From an uncultured Pelagibacteraceae bacterium (GTDB taxonomy: Bacteria > Pseudomonadota > Alphaproteobacteria > Pelagibacterales > Pelagibacteraceae): a stretch of 64,000 bases of DNA. The DNA lies in the NCBI GenBank assembly GCA_902627805.1, contig CACOKN010000002.1, positions 124,001 through 188,000 of the forward strand, in the 5' to 3' direction. Shown here in pieces: positions 1 to 10,246 of this stretch. The position numbers and the translations under genes were made by a program. The stretch's first letter is position 1; each line of letters starts with the position of its first letter. The notes beneath the pieces were generated by a model, which ran no database searches, was not told where the DNA came from, and was given only the letters and a program-made list of their open reading frames with translations.

Positions 1-1787
1 ATTGGTGAAAGAACTGGTAATAATGAAGGAATAATCATTTCTTTAATTGCAGCAACAGTTAATAAATCAACTAGTTTAGCATAATCAGGTTTTTGTTTTT
101 TTTTCATTATGCCTGGATATTTTTTAAATTGTCTTCTAACCTCTACAACAACAGCACCACCTGCTCTACCAACGGCCTGCATACCCATAGACCCAAATAA
201 ATAAGGTAACATTCCACCAATTAATAAGCCAACTACGACATATGGATTTGATAAATCGAAAGTTACGACAATTCCCTCAAGTTTTGAACCGGCTTCTTTT
301 GAAAAATGTTTGATATCCTCTGTATATGCTGCAAAAAGAACTAGAGCACCTAATCCCGCAGAACCAATAGCATATCCTTTTGTAACTGCTTTAGTAGTAT
401 TACCGACAGCATCTAATGCATCTGTAGTTTTTCTAACATTATTTGGCAATTTAGACATTTCAGCAATACCGCCAGCATTATCTGTAACTGGTCCGTAAGC
501 ATCTAAAGCAACAACCATTCCTGCTAAAGCTAACATTGTTGTTACAGCAATTGCTATACCATACAAACCAGCGATATGGTTAGTGAGTAAAATACCTGCA
601 ACAATTATTAAAGCTGGTATAGCTGTAGCTTCTAATGAAATTGCTAAGCCTTGAATTACATTAGTTCCATGACCTGTAGTGGAAGAACTTGCAACACTTT
701 TTACAGGTCTATAGTTAGTTCCTGTATAATATTCAGTCACCCAAATTAGTAATCCTGTGATAATTAATCCTATCACTCCACAATAATATAAGCTCATTCC
801 AGAAAATGATTTATTATTTAAATCATAAGAATTTTCTAAACCTAGAACATAATCAGTAACTGGATATAAAATAACTAAGGATGCTAAAGCTGATACAACA
901 AATCCCTTATATAATGCTCCCATCACATTTTTACTTTTCCCAAGTTTAACGAAAAAAGTTCCAACAATTGAAGTTAAAATACATGCCCCACCAATTGTTA
1001 ATGGATAAATCATCATTGACAAATCCCCTGGAAAAAATATTGAAGACAAAACCATTGTAGCAACAATAGTTACTGCATAAGTTTCAAATAAATCAGCAGC
1101 CATTCCAGCGCAATCACCAACATTATCACCAACGTTATCAGCTATTACAGCAGGATTTCTTGGATCATCTTCTGGTATACCGGCTTCTACTTTTCCAACT
1201 AAATCAGCTCCAACATCAGCACCTTTAGTGAAAATACCTCCACCAAGCCTCGCAAAAATAGAAATTAATGATGCACCAAAACCAAGCGCAACTAATGCAT
1301 TTACAATTTCTCTCTCATCAACATTAAATTTTAATAATAAATAATAATAAACAGCTATTGATAATAATGCTAATCCAGCAACCAACATTCCAGTTACGGC
1401 TCCAGATTTAAATGCTACTGATAAACCACTAGCCAAACCATTTTTAGATGCTTCAGCAGTCCTTACATTTGCTTGAACTGAAACTAACATTCCTACATAT
1501 CCAGCTATACCTGATAAAGTTGCACCAATAAGGTAGCCTAATCCAACAAGCATACTAAAAGCAAAACTTACAATAACTAAAACAACAACACCAACAATAG
1601 CAATTGTTTTGTACTGTCTGGCGAGATAAGCTTTTGCACCAATTTGTATCGCTGATGCAATATCTTGCATTTTTGAATTTCCTGGGCTTGAATTTAAAAT
1701 ATTTTTTCCAGTTAGATATCCATAAATTATAGATAATAATCCAGCACCAATAGTATATAAAAGAATAGTTTCAATGGTTGAAGTCAT
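1..1787 (-). CDS. hppA: K+-independent membrane H+-translocating pyrophosphatase (partial, runs off the left edge)
   Basis: Reverse-strand translation from the ATG at 1787 gives [27 protein letters not shown]..., with [54 protein letters not shown] and [16 protein letters not shown], all typical of H+-PPase. Confidence 0.96.
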   Translation of the reverse strand, partial: MTSTIETILLYTIGAGLLSIIYGYLTGKNILNSSPGNSKMQDIASAIQIGAKAYLARQYKTIAIVGVVVLVIVSFAFSMLVGLGYLIGATLSGIAGYVGMLVSVQANVRTAEASKNGLASGLSVAFKSGAVTGMLVAGLALLSIAVYYYLLLKFNVDEREIVNALVALGFGASLISIFARLGGGIFTKGADVGADLVGKVEAGIPEDDPRNPAVIADNVGDNVGDCAGMAADLFETYAVTIVATMVLSSIFFPGDLSMMIYPLTIGGACILTSIVGTFFVKLGKSKNVMGALYKGFVVSALASLVILYPVTDYVLGLENSYDLNNKSFSGMSLYYCGVIGLIITGLLIWVTEYYTGTNYRPVKSVASSSTTGHGTNVIQGLAISLEATAIPALIIVAGILLTNHIAGLYGIAIAVTTMLALAGMVVALDAYGPVTDNAGGIAEMSKLPNNVRKTTDALDAVGNTTKAVTKGYAIGSAGLGALVLFAAYTEDIKHFSKEAGSKLEGIVVTFDLSNPYVVVGLLIGGMLPYLFGSMGMQAVGRAGGAVVVEVRRQFKKYPGIMKKKQKPDYAKLVDLLTVAAIKEMIIPSLLPVLSP

Positions 1788-1866
1788 ATAAGCCTTAATT
1801 ATGTTGGTTGTTAGTTATTAAAAATCGGACAATACAAAAAAAGCTATAAAAGGCAATAAATAACTT

Positions 1867-2826
1867 TTAAAAATTATGAAAATGACCTTTGTTTTTAATG
1901 GCAATTTTATTCCCTTTTTCATCAAAAATTTGTGATTTTTGAGCAGCTGAAGAAATATTTCCGATTTTTGAAATCTTAATACCTAAAGATCTAAATGTTC
2001 TTTTAATGATTCTGGACTTTTGTTTTGAGGCAGTGAATAATATCTGGTAATCATCACCGTTAGAAATAAAATCTATTTTTTTCAGTTTTTTTAATAAAAT
2101 TACCTTATTTAAATCATTAGATATTGGAACATCAGTTAAATTTATTTTATAAGATAGCTTCTGCTTATTAACTAATTTATCTAAATCAGCAAAAAGGCCA
2201 TCAGAAATATCTATAGAGGTATTCGCAAAATTAAATAATTTTTTTGCTAAATTAATATGTAATTCTGGAAGATAATATTTTTTAAGAAAATATTTATTGA
2301 GATCTTTTTTTAAAGAGATTCTTTTTTTTAAAATTCTTAAGCCCATATAACTATCGCCCAAGTTACCTGTTACATAGATATCATCATTTAATTTTGCTTT
2401 ATTCCTAAATATTATATTAGGGGAAAAACCAACAGAAATTATGGTAAAGCTCAATTTGTTTGAAAAGACAGTATCTCCTCCTGATATGTGAATACCAAAC
2501 TTTTTTTGCTCTTGTTTTAATGATTGGGAAATTTTACTTAAATTTGATTTTTTAAATGTTTTTCTATTTCCAGAGCCTGAAATAAAATAGTATTTTGGTT
2601 TAACACCTTTACAAATCAAATCAGAAATAGAGGATCTTAAAATTTTTTTAACAACCAAATCAGGATTTTTAAAATTAAAAAAATGAGATTTATCAATATA
2701 AGTATCTACAGAAATAACTAATTTTTTTGATTTATCAAAAAAAACATCATCATTTAAGCTGAGTGAGTTTTTATTATTTAAAGAAAGTTTTGAAAAATAT
2801 TTTTTAATTATATCAAATTCATGCAT
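1867..2826 (-). CDS. thiL: Thiamine-monophosphate kinase
   Basis: ORF 319 aa; MHEFDIIKKYF start, SVDTYIDKSHF, SGGDTVFSNKLSFTIISVG, DISDGLFADL; next to nusB/ribH. Confidence 0.88.
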   Translation of the reverse strand: MHEFDIIKKYFSKLSLNNKNSLSLNDDVFFDKSKKLVISVDTYIDKSHFFNFKNPDLVVKKILRSSISDLICKGVKPKYYFISGSGNRKTFKKSNLSKISQSLKQEQKKFGIHISGGDTVFSNKLSFTIISVGFSPNIIFRNKAKLNDDIYVTGNLGDSYMGLRILKKRISLKKDLNKYFLKKYYLPELHINLAKKLFNFANTSIDISDGLFADLDKLVNKQKLSYKINLTDVPISNDLNKVILLKKLKKIDFISNGDDYQILFTASKQKSRIIKRTFRSLGIKISKIGNISSAAQKSQIFDEKGNKIAIKNKGHFHNF

Positions 2827-3223
2827 TAGGAGATCTTAACTTTTTTGCAGCATTATCTAGTAATGCATTTAAATATTTTGTTTGAGAGTCATTTAAAAAA
2901 AGATTAGATGCATTTAGGTATTCTTTAATAATTATTCTAATTGATACATTGGGCTTATATAAAATTTCATATGTTGCAGATTTCAAGATAACTTGGAATA
3001 TTTTATCTAATTTAAATAAATCAAAATTATCACCTAAATTTTTATCTAATTCATCTACAATAATTTCGTTTCGTTCAATTGTACCTAAAACAATGTCCTT
3101 AATAAATTTTTTAAATCTATGTTTTGGAAATTCTATTTTGTCGTTTTTATTAAACAAAACGCCATATAATTTTTGAATGATAATAACTCTTGGGTTATTT
3201 TTTGGGCTATACTTGGGTTTCAT
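2819..3223 (-). CDS. nusB: Transcription antitermination factor NusB
   Basis: ORF 134 aa; NusB-like pattern (RVIIIQKLYGVLF..., KSATYEIL, INEYLNAS-like), conserved position after ribH. Confidence 0.85.
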   Translation of the reverse strand: MKPKYSPKNNPRVIIIQKLYGVLFNKNDKIEFPKHRFKKFIKDIVLGTIERNEIIVDELDKNLGDNFDLFKLDKIFQVILKSATYEILYKPNVSIRIIIKEYLNASNLFLNDSQTKYLNALLDNAAKKLRSPNA

Positions 3224-3609
3224 CTTTGTGATAAAACTGACATAACAGCTTTTGCTGCCTCAGCACCCTTTTTTTTCCTGGCCTTTGCTTGCTTCATATT
3301 TAAGCAAGTAAGAATTCCATTTCCTATAGGTTTTTTTGCATTTATAGAAAGGTTCATAATGGCATTAGTAGAGGATTGAGATATAAAATCAAAATGAGGA
3401 GTCTGACCTTTTATTACACATCCAAGTGCAATAAAAGCATCAAATTTTTTTAAATGTTTTGAGATGGTTACAGGAATCTCAAATACGCCAGGTACTTTTA
3501 TTATTATTATATTAAAATTTCTTGGGAGATTTTTTTTTGCACTATTTAACAAACCCAAAGAGATATCTTTATAATAATCTGCTGTGACTATTAAAATTTT
3601 TTTCATCAA
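3220..3609 (-). CDS. ribH: 6,7-dimethyl-8-ribityllumazine synthase
   Basis: ORF 129 aa; VPGVFEIPVTISKHLKKFDAFIALGCVIKGQTPHFDFI, PIGNGILTCLNMKQA. Confidence 0.95.
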   Translation of the reverse strand: MMKKILIVTADYYKDISLGLLNSAKKNLPRNFNIIIIKVPGVFEIPVTISKHLKKFDAFIALGCVIKGQTPHFDFISQSSTNAIMNLSINAKKPIGNGILTCLNMKQAKARKKKGAEAAKAVMSVLSQR

Positions 3610-4706
3610 ATTAATTCTTGTTTAGTTATTTTAATATTATACCCTTCTAATCCAATAACTTTTTTTGGAGATCTAGTAATTAATGTCATCTTTTTAATTT
3701 TTAAGTCTTTAATTATTTGGGCACCTATACCATAATTTCTAATAAGATTATCTTTACCTTTTTTCTTTAAACTTTTATTTCTAAAACTTTTAAGTGTTTG
3801 AGTAACAGAGTTTAAGTTTGTATCTTTAATAAAGATTAATACACAATTATTATATCTTTTAAAATAATTTATTGTTTTATCAAATGAATTGGGAAGTTTT
3901 TGGCTAATAAGATAATTATAAACTACGTTTGATGAAATAACTCTAACACGTGGTATTATAGATCTTTTTAGAGTACCTTTTATGAGCGCGAAGTGCTCTG
4001 ATCCATCTAAAAGATTCTCATATATTTTGATTTTATATTTTTGATTTTTTACTACGATATCAGAAGATTTTTTTAATTTTACTAATTTTTCTTTTTTTAA
4101 TCGATAAGAAATTAAATCTTCAATTTTACCAATCTTAAGTTTGTGTTTTTGTGCAAAATTGAAAAGCTCTTGACCTTTAGCCATCGTTCCATCTTCATTC
4201 ATTATTTCACAAATGACTGCTGAATTATTTTTTTTAGCTAACTTTGAAATATCAACAGAAGCTTCTGTGTGACCTGCTCTTACAAGAACACCACCATCCT
4301 TAGCAATGATTGGAAATACATGTCCTGGCGATACTATATCCTTTTTGTTAACATTTTTCTTTGAGGCTATTTTGATAGTTCTTGCTCTATCTTTCGCCGA
4401 TATACCGGTTGTGATACCTTTTTTAGCTTCTATTGAAATTGTAAATGCTGTCTGATTTCTTGATTGATTTACAGGTGACATTAAAGATAAATTTAATCTT
4501 TTAGCCTGAAGACTATCTAAAGCTAAACAAATTAGGCCTCTTCCATATTTAGCCATGAAGTTAATATTTTTTGCATTTGTATCCGAAGTTGAAATAACTA
4601 AATCACCTTCATTTTCTCTTTTTTCATCATCAACTAAAATGTACATGCCCCCTTTTCTTGCTACATTTATTATAGTTTCTATAGACGAATAATTATTTTT
4701 TTTCAT
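3606..4706 (-). CDS. ribB: 3,4-dihydroxy-2-butanone 4-phosphate synthase with a degenerate GTP cyclohydrolase II-like C-terminal domain (RibBX-type)
   Basis: N-terminal RibB motifs DDEKRENEGDLV, RAGHTEASVDISKLA, CEIMNEDGTMAKG; C-terminus keeps RNYGIGAQIIKDLKI but lacks the CxTGDxxxSxRCDCG and EGRGIGL motifs. Confidence 0.93.
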   Translation of the reverse strand: MKKNNYSSIETIINVARKGGMYILVDDEKRENEGDLVISTSDTNAKNINFMAKYGRGLICLALDSLQAKRLNLSLMSPVNQSRNQTAFTISIEAKKGITTGISAKDRARTIKIASKKNVNKKDIVSPGHVFPIIAKDGGVLVRAGHTEASVDISKLAKKNNSAVICEIMNEDGTMAKGQELFNFAQKHKLKIGKIEDLISYRLKKEKLVKLKKSSDIVVKNQKYKIKIYENLLDGSEHFALIKGTLKRSIIPRVRVISSNVVYNYLISQKLPNSFDKTINYFKRYNNCVLIFIKDTNLNSVTQTLKSFRNKSLKKKGKDNLIRNYGIGAQIIKDLKIKKMTLITRSPKKVIGLEGYNIKITKQELI

Positions 4707-5286
4707 AAAAATAGTTTCTAACGTATTTTGAAAGAATATCTATTTCTACGTTAACTAAATTACCTTTTTTAAGAGATGATAGATTTGTTAATTTATAAGT
4801 ATGAGGAATTATCCAGATTTGAAAACCTTTTTTCGTTACTTTAGAAATTGTTAATGATATACCATTTATACTAATTGAAGCTTTTTCAATTATATTCTTT
4901 CTCTCTTTTTTATTAATTTCAAAATCAAATAGATAAGATTTATCAATTTTGTTTACTGATGATATTTTCCCAACCGTGTCAACATGGCCTTGGCAAATGT
5001 GTCCTGAGATTTTTTGACCATATTTAAGAGGAAGTTCTAGATTAATTTTATCGCTTAACTTTATGTATCTAAATTTCGATCTTTTTATAGTTTCATTAGA
5101 TAAATAAAATTCCATAATTTTTTTTTTTATTGAAATGAGAGTAAGACAAACTCCATCACAAGCTACTGAAACACCTATATCTTTTAAACCTAATTTTAGA
5201 TTAGAGTTTACAAAGATATTAATTCCTTTAGGTCTTTTAATTATTTTTGTTATTAAACCTTTGTTAAATATAATTCCATTAAACAT
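4693..5286 (-). CDS. ribE: Riboflavin synthase alpha chain
   Basis: ORF 197 aa; duplicated lumazine-binding pattern MFNGII...G, GVSVACDGVCLTL, GHICQGHVDTVG, SISINGISLTI. Confidence 0.93.
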   Translation of the reverse strand: MFNGIIFNKGLITKIIKRPKGINIFVNSNLKLGLKDIGVSVACDGVCLTLISIKKKIMEFYLSNETIKRSKFRYIKLSDKINLELPLKYGQKISGHICQGHVDTVGKISSVNKIDKSYLFDFEINKKERKNIIEKASISINGISLTISKVTKKGFQIWIIPHTYKLTNLSSLKKGNLVNVEIDILSKYVRNYFYEKK

Positions 5287-5287
5287 T

Positions 5288-6391
5288 TCAATTTTTATAA
5301 ATAGTTAATTTATCTTTAGCTAATTTGGAATTTATTTTATATTTATAATAATTGGTATTTAAAATGCTGAAAGAGGTAAAATTAACATGTTTTTTATTTT
5401 TAGATAAATTTTTCGAACTTATAAACATATAAAATTCATTAAATAATTTTTTTTTAAGAAAATTTTTTGTTAATATATCTCCGCCTTCTACTAATAGATT
5501 TCTTATTCCTATTTTATATAAATCTTTTAGAATCTTTTTTAAATCAAAATTTTTGTATTTATCTGTAGATTGTTTTATTAAAATAGTACCTCTTTTTTTT
5601 AAAATCTTTATTTTTGATTTATCGCCAGAATTATAGAAAATTATTGTATTCTTATTTTTAATAGATTTAGCTATATAACTTTTCAAATCTATCTGTAAAT
5701 ATTTATCTAAAATAATTCTTTTTGGGGAAAATTGACTAAAAGCCTTTAATCTACAATTTAGTTTTGGATTATCTATATTTAGAGTTTTACCAGAAATCAT
5801 TATACCATCGCTTTTTAATCTTAAATAATGAGTTAATTTATCAGATGTTTTATCAGTAATTCTTTTTGATATTTCGCTATAAATAATTTTATTTTTTGAT
5901 ACTGCAATTTTTCCAATTACGTATGGTAATTTCTTTTTTCTATTAAAAAAATATGATTTGTATAAATTTTGTGCGTCTTTTCTTAAAAGTCCTTTTTTAA
6001 CTCTAATTTTATTTTTTCTTAATATTGAATAACTCTTACCTTTTACTTTTAAATCAATATCATCAATTGAATAATTAACTTCACCAATCTTATTCTTTAT
6101 AATATTTTTAGTACATGGTGGAGTTTTTCCATAATGATTGCATGGCTCTAACGTAACGTACATTTTTGAATCTTTTAAATTTTCTGAACAATTCAAAATA
6201 GCACTATGTTCCGCATGGGGTCTGCCATTATAACCTGTTTGTCCTATAGATATTATTCTATTATTCTTTACTATCACACATCCAACCGAAGGATTGTTTC
6301 CTGTTAAACCTCTTCGCGCATTAGCTAAATTTAAAGCTAATTTCATAAAATCTTTATCTTGATTTGAAAATTTATCTTTTTTTGTAGACAT
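5288..6391 (-). CDS. ribD: Bifunctional diaminohydroxyphosphoribosylaminopyrimidine deaminase / uracil reductase
   Basis: HAEHSAILNC, TLEPCNHYGKTPPCT deaminase motifs plus reductase domain (LLVEGGDILTKNFL). Confidence 0.95.
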   Translation of the reverse strand: MSTKKDKFSNQDKDFMKLALNLANARRGLTGNNPSVGCVIVKNNRIISIGQTGYNGRPHAEHSAILNCSENLKDSKMYVTLEPCNHYGKTPPCTKNIIKNKIGEVNYSIDDIDLKVKGKSYSILRKNKIRVKKGLLRKDAQNLYKSYFFNRKKKLPYVIGKIAVSKNKIIYSEISKRITDKTSDKLTHYLRLKSDGIMISGKTLNIDNPKLNCRLKAFSQFSPKRIILDKYLQIDLKSYIAKSIKNKNTIIFYNSGDKSKIKILKKRGTILIKQSTDKYKNFDLKKILKDLYKIGIRNLLVEGGDILTKNFLKKKLFNEFYMFISSKNLSKNKKHVNFTSFSILNTNYYKYKINSKLAKDKLTIYKN

Positions 6392-6830
6392 CTAGTTTGT
6401 CCACAAATTGTACAAAATCTTGTTCTTCTTTAAAATTTCTATAAACTGAGGCAAATCTAACATAAGCAACTGGGTCAAGTTCTTTCAAACCTTCCATCAC
6501 CATTGTTCCTATTGTATTACTCGAAATTTCATTTTGACCTAGTTCCTCTAGTGATCTAGAGACCCGACTTATAAATTTTTCAACAGTTTCAGTATCTAAA
6601 GGTCTTTTTTTAAGGGCAATATAAATTGATTTTGCAAGCTTATCTCTATCAAAAGCAGATTTTCTTCCATTTTTTTTTACTACCATTAATTCTCTAAATT
6701 GAACTCTTTCAAAAGTAGTGAATCTCGCACCACACACGCACAATCTTCTTCTACGTATAGCGGTGCCATCCTCTGTTGGACGTGAGTCTACAACTGAGGT
6801 CTCACCTTTCTTACATATTGAACAAATCAT
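6372..6830 (-). CDS. nrdR: Transcriptional repressor NrdR
   Basis: [43 protein letters not shown] zinc ribbon plus ATP cone. Confidence 0.97.
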   Translation of the reverse strand: MICSICKKGETSVVDSRPTEDGTAIRRRRLCVCGARFTTFERVQFRELMVVKKNGRKSAFDRDKLAKSIYIALKKRPLDTETVEKFISRVSRSLEELGQNEISSNTIGTMVMEGLKELDPVAYVRFASVYRNFKEEQDFVQFVDKLDVYKKR

Positions 6831-8140
6831 CTATTCAAATTTTTGTAAATCGGAAATGAAGAACATAAATCAATTACTTCTTTCCTAACTTCTTCCTCTA
6901 TTTGACTATTATCTTCTGGATTTTTGGATAATCCTTTAATTACTTTAGTTATTAATTCGCCTACTTTTTCAAATTCTTTTAAGCCAAATCCTCTTGTTGT
7001 AGCAGCTTGTGAACCAAGTCTTATACCTGAAGTTATCATTGGTTTTTCAGTATCAAAAGGGATTCCATTTTTATTACAAGTAATATTGGCTCTACATAAA
7101 CTCTCAGAGGCTACATTTCCTTTTACACCAAAAGGTCTTAAGTCAACTAACATTAGGTGTGTATCTGTGCCACCTGAGTAAATTTTAAATCCATTATTTT
7201 TTAAAGTTTCCGCTAACATTTTAGCGTTTGCTAAAACATTCTTTATGTATGTTTGAAACTCAGGTTTTAATGCTTCAAAAAAACCTGCAGCTTTGGCAGC
7301 GATGATATGCATTAAAGGACCACCTTGATAACCAGGAAAAACAGCTGTATCAAACTTTTTTCCAAGATCTAAATCATTTGATAGAATAATTCCACCACGT
7401 GCACTTCTGAATACTTTGTGTGTTGTAGAAGTAACAACATGCGCATAGTCGCAAGGATTTGGATATCCTTTGCCAGCTACTAAACCGGAAAAATGAGCCA
7501 TATCTACCATAAGATAAGCACCAACCTTATCAGCAATTTCTCTAAATCTTTTAAAATCAATAACTCTTGAATACGCACTACCACCTGCAATAATTAATCT
7601 TGGTTTATGTTCTAGAGCGAGTTTTTCAACATTATCATAATCAATTAATTCAGATTTTTTATCTACATCATAACTTATCGCATTAAACCATTTACCCGAC
7701 ATTGAAATTTTTAATCCATGAGTTATGTGACCTCCTGAATTTAAGCTCATACCCATAAAAGTGTCATTTGGTTTTAACAAAGCCAAAAATACGGCACCAT
7801 TTGCTTGAGCACCTGAATGAGGTTGAACATTTGCATACTTGCAATTGAAAAGTTTTTTTATTCTCTCAAGTGCTAGTTGTTCTGCAACATCAACATGTTC
7901 ACAACCATTGTAATATCTTTTTCCCGGATAACCTTCTGCATATTTATTTGTTAGAACTGATCCTTGAGCTTCTAATACAGCCTGTGAAACTATATTTTCA
8001 GAAGCTATTAACTCAATGTGATTTTGTTGTCTTATTAACTCATCATTTATTGCCTTAAATAAATCTGGATCAGACTTTGAAAGACTTTTTTCAAAAAAAT
8101 CTTGATAAGAAGAATTTATATATTTTGTTTCACTTGACAT
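6827..8140 (-). CDS. glyA: Serine hydroxymethyltransferase
   Basis: [59 protein letters not shown]. Confidence 0.99.
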   Translation of the reverse strand: MSSETKYINSSYQDFFEKSLSKSDPDLFKAINDELIRQQNHIELIASENIVSQAVLEAQGSVLTNKYAEGYPGKRYYNGCEHVDVAEQLALERIKKLFNCKYANVQPHSGAQANGAVFLALLKPNDTFMGMSLNSGGHITHGLKISMSGKWFNAISYDVDKKSELIDYDNVEKLALEHKPRLIIAGGSAYSRVIDFKRFREIADKVGAYLMVDMAHFSGLVAGKGYPNPCDYAHVVTSTTHKVFRSARGGIILSNDLDLGKKFDTAVFPGYQGGPLMHIIAAKAAGFFEALKPEFQTYIKNVLANAKMLAETLKNNGFKIYSGGTDTHLMLVDLRPFGVKGNVASESLCRANITCNKNGIPFDTEKPMITSGIRLGSQAATTRGFGLKEFEKVGELITKVIKGLSKNPEDNSQIEEEVRKEVIDLCSSFPIYKNLNR

Positions 8141-8147
8141 TTTTTCC

Positions 8148-8573
8148 TTATATTTTTTTTACTCTTTTTTTATGTCTACCACCCTCAAATTTAGTATTAA
8201 TAAATGTTTCAATACATTTAAAGGCAGTATTTTTTTTTGTCAATCTAGATCCTAATGTTATAATATTCGCATCGTTATGCAATCTAGATAATTTTGTGTT
8301 TTTTATTGAATAACACATCGCAGCTCGAATTTTTTTGTGTTTATTTGCAGTCATTGACATTCCCATACCTGAACCACAAACTAAAATACCCATATTTTTT
8401 GAGTTAACGCTGACCTTTTTACATAATTTATGAGCATAATCTGGGTAATTTACTGAGATCTTTGAGTTATCAGTCCCAAGATCATGAAAATTGTATTTTT
8501 TAAAAAATCTTTTTTTAATTTGTTCTTTCAAATTATATCCAGCGTGATCTGAAGAAATAAATATTTTTTTCAA
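8148..8573 (-). CDS. rpiB: Ribose-5-phosphate isomerase B
   Basis: [46 protein letters not shown]. Confidence 0.95.
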   Translation of the reverse strand: MKKIFISSDHAGYNLKEQIKKRFFKKYNFHDLGTDNSKISVNYPDYAHKLCKKVSVNSKNMGILVCGSGMGMSMTANKHKKIRAAMCYSIKNTKLSRLHNDANIITLGSRLTKKNTAFKCIETFINTKFEGGRHKKRVKKI

Positions 8574-8574
8574 A

Positions 8575-9165
8575 TTAATTAAATTTGTAATCTAAAACGC
8601 ATGCCACTAAATGGATTCTATTTTCCTCTCCTCCATTGAATGCATTATGATATTTAGTATTATTAGTAATCCAAACAGATCCGTCTGCAGGCATATGTTT
8701 TGCAACATTATCAATAACCATTATAGAACCCGGGTTGGTAATTATTGGAATATGAAGTCTTGGCTCTGGATCTCTGTGCCAGCTTAAAGTTGATCTTGGC
8801 TCCTTTAATAAAATTCTTACACGTCCTAATTTATACTTTGAGGAAAGGACATCAAATACTTCTTTGAAATAAGTATATTTGTAATCTTCAATAAATTCAG
8901 AATAAGCAGATTCATCAATCATTTGATCTCTCATAGTTTCTTTTCCAGAAGAGTTTGGTTTAGTCCAGAACACACCTCTTGCTTTATTACCTTTAATAGA
9001 GTCTGGATCACCTGGTATTTGTGTTAATGAAATGGCACTAAAATTTGAAACACCATCTACGCCTGAAAAACCCTTGATGGTTAATAATTCTTTATAGGCA
9101 TTTTGAAGTTTGTTTACATCAAACTTAATATCCTGTTTTTGAAAATCGTTAAAATTTAAATTCAT
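8575..9165 (-). CDS. Putative 2-oxoglutarate/Fe(II) oxygenase, aspartyl/asparaginyl beta-hydroxylase-like fold
   Basis: ORF 196 aa; TLSWHRDPEPRLHIPIITNPG (HxD) and YHNAFNGGEENRIHLVACVL (distal H and R), resembling the AspH / proline cis-4-hydroxylase superfamily. Confidence 0.65.
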   Translation of the reverse strand: MNLNFNDFQKQDIKFDVNKLQNAYKELLTIKGFSGVDGVSNFSAISLTQIPGDPDSIKGNKARGVFWTKPNSSGKETMRDQMIDESAYSEFIEDYKYTYFKEVFDVLSSKYKLGRVRILLKEPRSTLSWHRDPEPRLHIPIITNPGSIMVIDNVAKHMPADGSVWITNNTKYHNAFNGGEENRIHLVACVLDYKFN

Positions 9166-9256
9166 CTGTAATTTATTGTCTCCTGATATTGTTTAATATC
9201 TTTTTTAAGATATATTTGTATATAACATTTGTCGCATATTTTAAATAGATTTAAAC

Positions 9257-10246
9257 ATGATTACAGGAAAATTCCCAGCATTGAGACTTAGACGCAATAG
9301 AAAAACTGATTGGTCAAGAAGGTTAATTGAAGAAAACAATCTTACACCTAATGATTTTATTTTACCAATTTTTCTTATTGATGGAAAAAATAAAAAACAA
9401 TCAATTAAATCGATGCCTGGTGTTTACAGGTACACAATAGATAAATTAAATAATATTGTGGATAGAACAATTAAAAAAGGCATACCTATGATTGCATTGT
9501 TTCCATACACTGAAAAAAGAAAAAAAAATGACTTAGGCACCGAGGCTCTTAACGAAAATAATCTAGTCTGTAGAGCACTACAGAGAATTAAGAATAGATA
9601 TAAAAATGATATTGGAATAATGTGCGATGTTGCATTAGATCCATATACCTCACATGGTCATGATGGACTTTTACAAAACAAATATGTGTTAAATGACGAA
9701 ACCATAAAAATTTTGTTAGATCAATCTTTATTACAAGTACAAATGGGTTGCGATGTTTTAGCACCATCTGACATGATGGATGGTCGAATTGGGGAAATCA
9801 GAAAATATCTAGACAAACATAATTTTAAAATGACACAAATCCTTTCTTATGCTGTTAAATATTCGTCAGGTTTTTATGACCCTTTTAGGGATGCAGTTGG
9901 TTCAAAAAACTTATTAAAAGGAAATAAAAAAAATTATCAAATGGATTATAGAAATAGTGATGAAGCCTTAAGAGAGGTTGCTTTGGATATTAAAGAAGGA
10001 GCTGATATGGTTATGGTTAAACCAGGATTACCATATCTCGATATTATTAAAAAAGTTAAAGAAAACTTTAAGATTCCAGTTATGGCATATCAAGTCTCAG
10101 GTGAATATTCTTTATTAGAACATGGAATTAAAAATAATTTAATTGATCGAAACATTATTTTAGAAAGCCTTATTTCGTTTAAAAGAGCTGGAGCAAATGC
10201 TATTGTTAGTTATTATGCTGATAGATTAGACCAAATTATTAAATAA
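9257..10246 (+). CDS. hemB: Porphobilinogen synthase (delta-aminolevulinic acid dehydratase), Asp-type metal site
   Basis: RLRRNRKTDWSRRLIEEN, CDVALDPYTSHGHDGLL, APSDMMDGRIGEIR, MVKPGLPYLDII. Confidence 0.98.
   Translation: MITGKFPALRLRRNRKTDWSRRLIEENNLTPNDFILPIFLIDGKNKKQSIKSMPGVYRYTIDKLNNIVDRTIKKGIPMIALFPYTEKRKKNDLGTEALNENNLVCRALQRIKNRYKNDIGIMCDVALDPYTSHGHDGLLQNKYVLNDETIKILLDQSLLQVQMGCDVLAPSDMMDGRIGEIRKYLDKHNFKMTQILSYAVKYSSGFYDPFRDAVGSKNLLKGNKKNYQMDYRNSDEALREVALDIKEGADMVMVKPGLPYLDIIKKVKENFKIPVMAYQVSGEYSLLEHGIKNNLIDRNIILESLISFKRAGANAIVSYYADRLDQIIK

Noticed and set aside
310-498. 62-aa plus-strand ORF inside hppA
   Set aside because: Antisense to a strongly conserved H+-PPase reading frame; shadow ORF.
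1788-1866. Possible riboswitch or sRNA between hppA and thiL
   Set aside because: Only 79 bp and no convincing paired structure or recognisable motif seen by eye.
3173-3379. 68-aa plus-strand ORF across the nusB/ribH boundary
   Set aside because: Antisense to two well supported CDS; no recognisable domain.
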